The translations under genes and the position numbers were made by a program. 6,405 bases of DNA, taken from Rhodoferax sp. UBA4409 (GTDB lineage Bacteria; Pseudomonadota; Gammaproteobacteria; Burkholderiales; Burkholderiaceae_C). The stretch lies in contig DGQR01000142.1 in the NCBI GenBank assembly GCA_002390825.1, positions 20,940-27,344 on the forward strand, read 5' to 3'. The notes beneath the pieces were generated by a model. That model worked only from the letters and a program-made list of their open reading frames with translations. It was not told the DNA's origin and made no database searches. Positions 1 through 6,003 of the stretch are shown piece after piece (the first letter of the stretch is position 1; every line of letters begins with the position of its first letter).

Positions 1-1127
1 TGGAAGGCGATGCCGTCAATGATGCTGGTGATGTCTGAAATCCGCTTGGAGCTGTCACTGATGCCGCGCATGGTGCTGACCACGTCGGTCACCGTGCTGC
101 CGCCCTGCGAGGCAATCTGAGAGGCATCTGCCACCAGTTGTCTGGCTTGTTGGGAGTTATCGGCGTTTTGGCGGATGGAGGAGTTCACCTCTTCCATGCT
201 TGCCGATGTTTGCTCCAAGGCGCTGGCCTGGTTCTCGGTGCGGCCGGACAAGTCGTGGTTGCCGGTGGCGATCTCCGCACTCGCATTGGAGACGGTTTCG
301 GCACTGTGACGCACTGCAGCCACGATGCCGGATAGCTCCAGCCGCATCGCCTCTAGCGCCTGTACGAGTTGTGCGATTTCGTCTTTGCCTTCTGCCACGA
401 GTGCGGTACTTAGATCGCCGTGTGCAAAGGATTTAGCTGCCGCACGGGCAGTGAGCAGGGGGCGTGTGATGGATCGGGTGGTGCTCACACCCATCGTGAT
501 GGCGATGGCCAAGCCCAGAAGAGTGAGCACGATCAGGGTGTTGCGCAGCACTACAAAATCATGGGCCGCCTCGACCACATTGGCCTGGCCCGCAGCCTCG
601 GTGAGTTTGCCGAATTCGTGGAGATCAGCCAGCAGCTGGTCCAGCAAGGGACGGCATTTGGCGTTGATGCCTGCAATCGCCTCTTCACGTTTGCCGGCCA
701 CGCCCAATGCGGTGATCTCCAGCGCAACTGGGCCGTAAACGGCCTCGGTTTTCTTCACGGCCTCGAAGGCCCTTGCGAGTTCACTGCCCTTGAAGTTGTC
801 TTGGGCGAGCATGCTGTCAATGTCCGCAATGTGCTTTTGGACGTCTGCATGCGCCTTTTCAATCGCCGCTTTGTCACGCTCAATTCCGGCTTGCGGCGTG
901 CTGATCACCAGGTTGCGCGCACCTACTGCGCGGGCGTTGGTGGCATCGAGGGTTTGGTTGCTGAGCTGGGTGAGCTTGTTGAGCTGGAATACCTGTCGCT
1001 CGAAGTCTGACTTGGCATTGGAGAGGGCAATCAGGCCCTCTGCTGCAATCAAGACCACGATGAGGGTCATGACTGCGTAACCGAAACTTAGCCGCGCTTT
1101 GACGCTCCACCGGTTCAAAAAACCCAT
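1..1127 (-). CDS. Methyl-accepting chemotaxis protein, N-terminal 375 residues (3' end outside window)
   Basis: This is a transmembrane chemoreceptor that would signal through CheW/CheA to the flagellar motor. Seen in the translation: a short basic N-terminus, a first membrane segment at about residues 12-36, and a mostly helical periplasmic region at about 37-190 that looks like a four-helix-bundle ligand domain. A second membrane segment follows at about 192-214, then a HAMP linker at about 212-264 (SITRPL near 219, GDLS near 237, KDEIAQL near 248). The cytoplasmic domain begins with a typical methylation helix (SGRTENQASALEQTSASMEE, residues 294-313). The window cuts the gene at SIIDGIAF, just before the usual QTNILALNAAVEAARAG hairpin tip, so roughly 150 or more residues are missing. 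The ATG at 1127 is supported by AGGAG five bases upstream. The ligand cannot be read from the sequence. It lies 52 bp downstream of hutF on the same strand, so a link to histidine or urocanate sensing is possible but unproven. Confidence 0.95.
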   Translation of the reverse strand, partial: MGFLNRWSVKARLSFGYAVMTLIVVLIAAEGLIALSNAKSDFERQVFQLNKLTQLSNQTLDATNARAVGARNLVISTPQAGIERDKAAIEKAHADVQKHIADIDSMLAQDNFKGSELARAFEAVKKTEAVYGPVALEITALGVAGKREEAIAGINAKCRPLLDQLLADLHEFGKLTEAAGQANVVEAAHDFVVLRNTLIVLTLLGLAIAITMGVSTTRSITRPLLTARAAAKSFAHGDLSTALVAEGKDEIAQLVQALEAMRLELSGIVAAVRHSAETVSNASAEIATGNHDLSGRTENQASALEQTSASMEEVNSSIRQNADNSQQARQLVADASQIASQGGSTVTDVVSTMRGISDSSKRISDITSIIDGIAF

Positions 1128-1179
1128 GTTGACTCCTACGTTAGATTTGCTGAAACTCCCGATCCAACGAAGTCGCTGA
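1128..1179 (-). other. Short gap between hutF and the chemoreceptor gene, no clear terminator
   Basis: Reading the - strand, the 52 bases after the hutF TAA hold one weak possible hairpin (CAGCG-ACTT-CGTTG, five pairs including one G-U, at about 1164-1177) with no following T-run. I see no convincing sigma-70 promoter. Read-through from the hut operon into the chemoreceptor gene is therefore plausible, but a weak promoter inside the end of hutF cannot be excluded. Confidence 0.5.
1133..1137 (-). promoter_or_regulatory. Ribosome binding site of the chemoreceptor gene
   Basis: AGGAG on the - strand, with a five-base spacer to the ATG at 1127. It fixes the start of the chemoreceptor and shows that the gene has its own translation signal, unlike the overlapping hut genes upstream. 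Confidence 0.75.
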
Positions 1180-2562
1180 TTATTTTTCTCCCAACAGCTC
1201 CAGCATAGTGGATTTGAAGTTTTCTGCAATCACTGATTGTTCACGGTGCACTCCGCGGGTGACCTGCCGCTTACCCGCTACATAGACCTCATCGATCGCC
1301 GCGTGATTGCAGGCAAACACCAGGGCATCCAGCGTGTGTGTGTGCGGAATACCCAGCAAGCCCGGGGTGTTCATATCGAGCACCACCATGTCCGCTCTTG
1401 CACCTGTCTGCAGGCCCCATTGCTTGAAGCCTGCTGCTGCAGCGCCGCTGCTGATCGCTTGGTCCAACAAGCGCGCGGCTGTGGAAGGCTGATGCCCGGG
1501 AAGGGCGGTCACGTTGCGCTGTTGCAGGCGCAGGCGTTGGCCGTATTCGAGCCAGCGCAATTCTTCTGCCCATTGGCGGCTCACATGGCTGTCTGAGCCC
1601 ACTGCCATGGGCACCCCGGCTGAGAGCCACGCGGGCAGATCGGCAAAGCCATCGCCGAGGTTGCCCTCGGTGCTGGGGCAAATCACAATGCCTGCGCCAC
1701 CGCGGGCTACCGCATCAATTTCGGCCTGCTCGGTGTGGGTGGCGTGTACCAGTTGCCAGCGGGCATCCATTTTTTGGTGCTCCGCCAGCCAGGCGATGGG
1801 GCGCAAGCCGGTGGCCGACACACAGTCGCGCACCTCTTGCATTTGCTCCGCAACATGGATGTGGATGGGCACATCCGCATCACCGACCTGGGCTAACAGT
1901 GCCGCGATGGATTCGGCCGATGCCGCGCGCAGCGAGTGAATGGAAACCCCTGCATTCACTAGCGGGCGCCCCGCCGCCTGCACCTTGCGATGCAGGCGTG
2001 CGATGAACTCGGGGGTGCCGGCAAAGCGGCGCTGGTCAGGCCGGAGTGCGGGTTGTGCAAAGCCGGCGCGTTCGTACAGCACGGGTAATACGGTGAGGCC
2101 GATGCCCGCGTCCAGGGCTGCATCGGCCACCGCCCACGCCATGGTGGCCTCGTCGGCATAGGGCTGTCCGTCTTCCTGGTGGTGCAGGTAATGAAACTCA
2201 CACACCTGCGTGTAGCCACCTTGCAGCAACTCTACATAGAGCTGAGCCGCCACGGCGCGCAGCTGGGCCGGCGTGATGCGCAGGGCCACACCGTACATGC
2301 GGTCCCGCCAAGACCAGAAGTCATCCGCCGCGGATTCGCGCCGCTCGGCGAGCCCGGCAAATGCGCGCTGGAAAGCGTGGCTATGTGCATTGACCATACC
2401 CGGCAACACCGGGCCCCTGAGCACGGTGGCGTGGGCCGGTGGTTGCGTGATGCCGGGCGTGATGGCAGCCCAGTGGCCGTGTGCATCAACTTCCAGGCAA
2501 ACTTCGTTTTCCCAGCGGCCATTCACCCAGGCAAGTGGCGCCCAAAAAACGTGCTCGCTCAT
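1180..2562 (-). CDS. hutF: Formimidoylglutamate deiminase
   Basis: A cytoplasmic metal-dependent deiminase of the amidohydrolase superfamily. It hydrolyses N-formimidoyl-L-glutamate to N-formyl-L-glutamate and ammonia, step four of the five-step histidine pathway. The protein is 460 residues, close to the family length of about 450. Visible motifs are the beta-barrel metal motif NAHSHAFQRAFAG (metal-binding His60 and His62), VSIHSLRA (His209 and Arg212, in the region that contacts substrate in known HutF), HIHVAEQ (His236, Glu239), LVHATH (His273) and GSDSH (Asp324). All superfamily metal and catalytic positions look intact. The aromatic stretch DDFWSWRDRMYG (80-91) is also typical of HutF. 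The ATG at 2562 is preceded by GGAGG five bases upstream and overlaps the hutG stop as ATGA. It is the last gene of the hut block, and its product feeds HutG. General guanine- or cytosine-deaminase-like amidohydrolases are relatives, but gene context and motifs favour HutF. Confidence 0.95.
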   Translation of the reverse strand: MSEHVFWAPLAWVNGRWENEVCLEVDAHGHWAAITPGITQPPAHATVLRGPVLPGMVNAHSHAFQRAFAGLAERRESAADDFWSWRDRMYGVALRITPAQLRAVAAQLYVELLQGGYTQVCEFHYLHHQEDGQPYADEATMAWAVADAALDAGIGLTVLPVLYERAGFAQPALRPDQRRFAGTPEFIARLHRKVQAAGRPLVNAGVSIHSLRAASAESIAALLAQVGDADVPIHIHVAEQMQEVRDCVSATGLRPIAWLAEHQKMDARWQLVHATHTEQAEIDAVARGGAGIVICPSTEGNLGDGFADLPAWLSAGVPMAVGSDSHVSRQWAEELRWLEYGQRLRLQQRNVTALPGHQPSTAARLLDQAISSGAAAAGFKQWGLQTGARADMVVLDMNTPGLLGIPHTHTLDALVFACNHAAIDEVYVAGKRQVTRGVHREQSVIAENFKSTMLELLGEK

Positions 2563-3380
2563 GCGGGCCTCCAGTCGGTCATGGTGCGCACCAGCGCTTG
2601 CAAGACGGGCAGCACGCGGGCTGCGCGGTCAGGTGCCAGGGTGTAGGGCGGCTCTTCAGCCATGTAGCAGCGCCAGCACATTTCCAGCTGGATGGCGTGC
2701 ACCTGCTCGGACGGGCGGCCGTAGTTGCGGGTGATGTAGCCGCCTTTGAAGCGGCCATCCACCACCTGCGTGAACTCTGATTGGCTTTGCAATACATTTG
2801 ATAGCAGCTCGCGCATATCTGGTGAGGCGCTGGTGCCATTTACAGTGCCAAGGTTCAGGTCCGGCAGGCGGCCTTCAAACAGCCAGGGCAGCACTGAGCA
2901 AATGCTGTGCGCATCAAACAGCACGGCATGGCCATGCAGCGTGCGCAGGCGCTGCAGCTCGCCATGCAGGGCGTCGTGATAGGGGCGCCAATAGTCCGCC
3001 ACGCGCTGGGCGACTTCAGATTCGGTGGGCTCTTGGCCTGGCAGGTACAGCGGTTCGCCGCTGAAAAAGCGGGTGGGGCACAGCTCGGTGTTGTTCACGC
3101 CGGGGTACATGGGTGCGTTTTCGGGCGGGCGGTTCAGGTCCACCACATAGCGTGCATGGCGCGGGACGAGGGTGCCGGCACCCATGTCGCGCACAAAGGC
3201 GTAGAGGGCCTTGAGGTGCCAGTCGGTGTCTTCTACCGCATGAGCGCGGGGCACTAGGCGGCTGCGAATGGCGTCGGGAATCTCGGTACCCACATGTGGA
3301 AAACTCACCAGCAGCGGGCTGCTGCCGGGCGTGAGAGTAAAGGTGGGGTGGTGGATAGGTTGGGGGTTAGCTTGTGTCAC
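2559..3380 (-). CDS. hutG: N-formylglutamate deformylase (N-formylglutamate amidohydrolase)
   Basis: Hydrolyses N-formyl-L-glutamate to L-glutamate and formate, the last step of the HutF/HutG branch. The chosen GTG start at 3380 gives 273 residues, near the family's usual 260-270. Its codon overlaps the hutI stop as GTGA, and GGAG lies eight bases upstream. Visible family features in order: LLVSFPHVGTEIP (23-35), DTDWHLKALY (51-60), RYVVDLNRPP (77-86), LFDAHSI (154-160, likely metal-binding His158), NGTSAS (181-186), and a C-terminal FKGGYITRNYG (211-221) followed by HAIQLEMCWRCYM (228-240), which contains the conserved Gln/Glu pair. It belongs to the FGase/HutG superfamily and is unlike the arginase-type formiminoglutamase that shares the hutG name in some bacteria. 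An in-frame ATG at 3470 would add 30 Gly/Pro-rich residues unlike the family and is not preferred. Confidence 0.95.
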   Translation of the reverse strand: MTQANPQPIHHPTFTLTPGSSPLLVSFPHVGTEIPDAIRSRLVPRAHAVEDTDWHLKALYAFVRDMGAGTLVPRHARYVVDLNRPPENAPMYPGVNNTELCPTRFFSGEPLYLPGQEPTESEVAQRVADYWRPYHDALHGELQRLRTLHGHAVLFDAHSICSVLPWLFEGRLPDLNLGTVNGTSASPDMRELLSNVLQSQSEFTQVVDGRFKGGYITRNYGRPSEQVHAIQLEMCWRCYMAEEPPYTLAPDRAARVLPVLQALVRTMTDWRPA

Positions 3381-4606
3381 AGGGTGCGCTCCAGTCCGCC
3401 CACGATGGTGCGGCGGCAAGGGTTGTGGCCGAACCAGTAGGCCAGTTCGCGGGGGTGGTCCAGGTCCCACACACAGAAGTCGGCCCGCTGACCGGCAGCC
3501 AAGGTGCCCCGGTCGTGCAGGCCCAAGGCGCGTGCGCCATGTACCGTGGCACCGCGCAGGGCTTCTTCGGGTGTCAGACGGAACAAGGTGCAGGCCATGT
3601 TGAGCATGAGCAGCATGGATAATCCGGGCGAGGTGCCGGGGTTGTGGTCGGTGGCAATGGCCATGGGCACGCCGTGGGCGCGCAGGGCGTCCATCGGCGG
3701 CAGCTTGGTTTCACGCAAAAAGTAATAGGCGCCGGGCAGTAGCACCGCCACGGTGCCGGCCGCTTCCATGGCGCGTATGCCGTCAACACTGAGGTGCTCC
3801 AGGTGGTCGCAGGACAGGGCGCCGAACTCGGCTGCCAGCGCAGCGCCGCCCTGGTCGCTGAGCTGCTCGGCGTGCAGCTTGACGGGCAGGCCCAAGGCCC
3901 GTGCTGCTTCAAACACGCGGCGCGTTTGGGCGGGGGTGAAGCCTATGGTTTCGCAGAAGGCGTCCACAGCGTCCACCAGCCCTCGGGAATGCAGCTCGGG
4001 CATCCAGGCGCACACGGCGTCCACATAGTCGTCATTACGCCCGGCAAATTCGGGTGGCACAGCGTGGGCTCCGAGGTAGGTGGTGCGCACGCTCAAGGGC
4101 AGGCGCTCGCCCAAGGTGCGCGCAACGCGCAAGCAGCGGGCTTCGTCCTCCAGACTCAGGCCGTAGCCGGACTTGATCTCAATCGTGGTCACCCCCTCGG
4201 ACATCAGGCTGCGCGCACGGCGGGTGGCGCTGGCGAGCAAGGCGGATTCGCTGGCGGCACGGGTGGCGGCCACGCTGGAGCGGATGCCGCCGCCTGCCTG
4301 CGCAATCTGTTCGTAGCTGGCGCCTTGCAAGCGCATTTCAAACTCGGCTGCGCGGTCGCCACCGTAAACGAGGTGGGTGTGGCAATCCACCAGGCCGGGC
4401 GTGACCAAGGCGCCCTCCAGATCCACCTCACGCGTGATGCTGGCCTTGTGCTCGGCCAGCAACTCCGCGCGCGGGCCGGACCAGACGATGTGCTCCCCAC
4501 GGGTCAAGATGGCGCCGTCTTCCAGCCAACCCCAGGGTTCGTTGCCATGCAGGCTGGCGATGCGGGCGTGGTGCCACAGCGTGGTGGCGGTGTGGGTAAG
4601 GCTCAT
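3377..4606 (-). CDS. hutI: Imidazolonepropionase
   Basis: A cytoplasmic metal-dependent amidohydrolase that opens the ring of 4-imidazolone-5-propanoate to give N-formimidoyl-L-glutamate, step three of histidine breakdown. The protein is 409 residues, matching the family's roughly 400-420. Visible features are VTPGLVDCHTHLVYGGDRA (68-86; metal-binding His76 and His78), the signature GGGIRSSVAATR (105-116), IEIKSGYGL (142-150), TYLGAHAVPPE (176-186), KLHAEQ (His245), CDHLEHL (His268) and ATDHNPGTSPG (Asp320). All expected metal ligands and the loop motifs that distinguish HutI from other amidohydrolases are present. The ATG at 4606 is preferred: it overlaps the hutD stop as ATGA, has GGAG seven bases upstream, and begins the family-like N-terminus. 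An in-frame ATG at 4702 would add 32 unlikely residues inside hutD. Its product is the substrate of the HutF encoded two genes downstream. Confidence 0.97.
   Translation of the reverse strand: MSLTHTATTLWHHARIASLHGNEPWGWLEDGAILTRGEHIVWSGPRAELLAEHKASITREVDLEGALVTPGLVDCHTHLVYGGDRAAEFEMRLQGASYEQIAQAGGGIRSSVAATRAASESALLASATRRARSLMSEGVTTIEIKSGYGLSLEDEARCLRVARTLGERLPLSVRTTYLGAHAVPPEFAGRNDDYVDAVCAWMPELHSRGLVDAVDAFCETIGFTPAQTRRVFEAARALGLPVKLHAEQLSDQGGAALAAEFGALSCDHLEHLSVDGIRAMEAAGTVAVLLPGAYYFLRETKLPPMDALRAHGVPMAIATDHNPGTSPGLSMLLMLNMACTLFRLTPEEALRGATVHGARALGLHDRGTLAAGQRADFCVWDLDHPRELAYWFGHNPCRRTIVGGLERTL
3389..3392 (-). promoter_or_regulatory. Ribosome binding site supporting the GTG start of hutG
   Basis: GGAG on the - strand, eight bases before the GTG at 3380 and inside the 3' end of hutI. 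Together with the GTGA overlap it decides the start of hutG in favour of GTG over the in-frame ATG further upstream at 3470. Confidence 0.6.
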
Positions 4607-5199
4607 GGTGTGGCTCCATCCGATGTGTATGGGGTAAAGCCCAGCCAGTAGGCCGGTGCGCCGTGCGTGGGCTCTGCGCAGGTGTCCGGGGCAAACGTCC
4701 ACGGGGCGGTGTCAGGCGTCTCGTCCCACAACAGGGTGTGGGCGCTGATATGCACTTGACGTGCGCCGTCGCTCCATGTGCCGGCGCCGGTGCTGTAAAG
4801 GCCGCGCATGGCGAGCAGGCTGTGCCACGGTTGCCCCGCAACGACTATCTGCATACAGCCTCGGCCTTGCCGCGCCATCAGGTTCAGGTCTTGGGTGGGG
4901 CCGTCCAGCAGGCGGCAGTCGGGTGCAGCGGCACCGTCGAATTCCAGCGGCGCATCGCCTGCACGCAATGTCTGCGGCACAGGCAGCGCCAATGCCACCC
5001 CCGCGCCTTGCAACACTGCGAACCAGCGCTGCACACCGGGGAAGGCAGAGAAGGGGCCGTCCGCCGCGATGTCAGCCCGGCTGATGCGCAGTTGCCACTC
5101 GCCCATGGGGGGCCACACCAGCAGCTCGCGGGTCTGGCCGCCACCGTTGCGCCAGGGCTGGGGTGCGCAGTCTTGCGCGTGGATGATTTGCAGCGTCAT
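4603..5199 (-). CDS. hutD: HutD family protein (bicupin, histidine utilisation accessory protein)
   Basis: A 198-residue protein of the HutD/Ves family, which folds as a bicupin. In Pseudomonas, HutD has been proposed to limit or fine-tune hut activity. Its biochemical role is not settled and it is not one of the pathway enzymes. Family hallmarks seen here are the N-terminal PWRNGGGQTREL (15-26), WQLRISRADIAADGPFSAFPG (35-55, the first cupin core), a block around TQDLNLM (102-108), and a C-terminal half consistent with a second, degenerate cupin. The ATG at 5199 overlaps the hutC stop as ATGA. A weak AAGGG lies about 11 bases upstream inside hutC, so translation probably depends on coupling to hutC. 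The stop at 4603-4605 overlaps the hutI ATG. The same frame stays open far upstream of this start, but that part is a non-coding shadow of hutC and hutU. Confidence 0.93.
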   Translation of the reverse strand: MTLQIIHAQDCAPQPWRNGGGQTRELLVWPPMGEWQLRISRADIAADGPFSAFPGVQRWFAVLQGAGVALALPVPQTLRAGDAPLEFDGAAAPDCRLLDGPTQDLNLMARQGRGCMQIVVAGQPWHSLLAMRGLYSTGAGTWSDGARQVHISAHTLLWDETPDTAPWTFAPDTCAEPTHGAPAYWLGFTPYTSDGATP

Positions 5200-5924
5200 G
5201 GCTTGAACTGCCCTTGAATCTGGTAGCGGGTGCCGGGGTGTACCAAGCGCGCCAGGGTGATGGGCACATCGCGGTTCATGGTGCGGCGCACGATGATGAG
5301 GCAGGGGTCTTGCGGGGTGATGCCTAGCAGATCTGCTTCTTGCTGGCTGGGTGGGCCGGCCTCGATGGAGTACTGCGCCTCCCACAGGGGGGCGACTTCC
5401 AGCAGGTAGTGGGTGGGCGTGGTCTGGCTGAAGTCCACGCTCAAATAGTCGGGCGCGCAGGCGGGGTTCACGTAGCGGTCTTCGCACTGCAGCGGCACGC
5501 CGTTCTCGGAGTGCACGATCAGGGTGTGAAACACCGGCGCCCCCAGTGGCAGGCCCAGCTGCTGGGCTAAGCCATCTACTGCCAACTCTTCGCGTGACAG
5601 CACGACCCGTGCCTGGTGCTGGTGGCCGCGGGCGGCGATTTCTTCGTGCAAGTCTTTGATGGTCAGGGTGGACGACACCCGCGCTAGATGCGCTGCAAAG
5701 GTGCCCACGCCCTGCACCCGGGTCACAAAGCCTTCGGCCTGCAACTCGCGGATGGCGCGGCCCACCGTCATGCGGCTGACCTTGAACTGCTGCACCAGCT
5801 CGGACTCGGAGGGCATCTGGCTGCCTGGGGTCCAGCGGCCTTGCGACAGGCCTTCCATCAAAAAGTTTTTGACGTGGGTATACGGCGCCGCGGCGCCTGA
5901 GGGAGTGGAGTTGGTAGAAACCAT
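5196..5924 (-). CDS. hutC: Histidine utilisation repressor, GntR family with UTRA domain
   Basis: A cytoplasmic DNA-binding repressor of the hut genes. In characterised relatives urocanate binds the C-terminal UTRA domain and releases the operator. From the ATG at 5924 the protein is 242 residues, the usual length. Residues about 16-78 form the GntR winged helix: PYTHVKNFLMEGL, then GRWTPGSQMPSESEL (29-43), then VSRMTVGRAIRELQAEGFV (49-67) and the wing QGVGTF (71-76). Residues about 95-236 form the UTRA domain, with the HutC-like QCEDRYVNP (146-154) and a C-terminal block of alternating hydrophobic strands. A TTG at 5930 would add two residues. The ATG is preferred, although neither has a Shine-Dalgarno sequence. 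It is divergent from hutU and first in the leftward operon, with a palindromic operator candidate immediately upstream, so autoregulation is expected. The HutC label over other UTRA regulators rests mainly on context and the EDRYVNP region. Confidence 0.95.
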   Translation of the reverse strand: MVSTNSTPSGAAAPYTHVKNFLMEGLSQGRWTPGSQMPSESELVQQFKVSRMTVGRAIRELQAEGFVTRVQGVGTFAAHLARVSSTLTIKDLHEEIAARGHQHQARVVLSREELAVDGLAQQLGLPLGAPVFHTLIVHSENGVPLQCEDRYVNPACAPDYLSVDFSQTTPTHYLLEVAPLWEAQYSIEAGPPSQQEADLLGITPQDPCLIIVRRTMNRDVPITLARLVHPGTRYQIQGQFKP

Positions 5925-5930
5925 CAGCAA

Positions 5931-5959
5931 ATTGTAGTTGCATAGGCATGTCTAGACAA
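5931..5959 (-). promoter_or_regulatory. Predicted promoter of the hutCDIGF operon
   Basis: On the - strand, TTGTCT (5959-5954) and TACAAT (5936-5931) are separated by 17 bases. The -10 matches the sigma-70 consensus at five of six positions and the -35 at four of six. The operator palindrome overlaps the -35 box and the spacer, as expected for autorepression. Counting from the -10 box places the transcription start at or next to the hutC ATG at 5924, leaving little or no leader. Confidence 0.5.
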
Positions 5960-5966
5960 GTAGACT
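5938..5966 (+). promoter_or_regulatory. Predicted promoter of hutU
   Basis: TTGCAT (5938-5943) and TAGACT (5961-5966) have a 17-base spacing. Matches to the sigma-70 boxes are modest (three of six and four of six). The palindromic operator candidate lies wholly in the spacer, which supports a repressed promoter here. It would give a leader of about 30 bases with a weak GCGAG-like ribosome binding site (5992-5996) before the ATG at 6004. I see no good sigma-54 element in this region. Confidence 0.4.
5949..5958. promoter_or_regulatory. Probable HutC operator (perfect palindrome TGTCTAGACA)
   Basis: A perfect 10-bp inverted repeat lies midway in the hutC-hutU divergent region. The next bases outward are A/A (not paired) and then C/G (paired). 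Its TGT-N4-ACA form fits the TGTNNNNACA-type sites bound by HutC and many GntR/HutC-subfamily repressors. It sits inside the spacer of the predicted hutU promoter and overlaps the -35 and spacer of the predicted hutC promoter, so one bound HutC dimer could block both directions. Binding is inferred, not shown. Confidence 0.7.
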
Positions 5967-6003
5967 CCGCGACATTGAATTTTTGTTGAAAGCGAGTTTG
6001 AAG

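Noticed and set aside
420..1010. A + strand open frame (196 codons) opposite the chemoreceptor gene
   Set aside because: The - strand reads as a continuous chemoreceptor with membrane segments, HAMP and methylation helix. The + strand product has no family features.
1164..1177. Possible terminator hairpin after hutF
   Set aside because: The stem is five pairs with one G-U and there is no T-run, so it does not meet a reasonable standard for an intrinsic terminator.
3381..3470. Upstream in-frame ATG for hutG (3470), giving 303 residues
   Set aside because: It would overlap hutI by over 90 bases and add a Gly/Pro-rich stretch unlike the family. The GTG at 3380 has a Shine-Dalgarno sequence and the same 4-base overlap as the other junctions.
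3794..4651. A long + strand open frame (285 codons) opposite hutI
   Set aside because: It is Gly/Ala/Gln-rich, has no recognised motif, and mirrors the codon structure of hutI, whose catalytic motifs are intact throughout.
4607..4702. Upstream in-frame ATG for hutI (4702), giving 441 residues
   Set aside because: The added 32 residues lie inside hutD and do not resemble the HutI N-terminus. The ATG at 4606 has a good ribosome binding site and the ATGA overlap.
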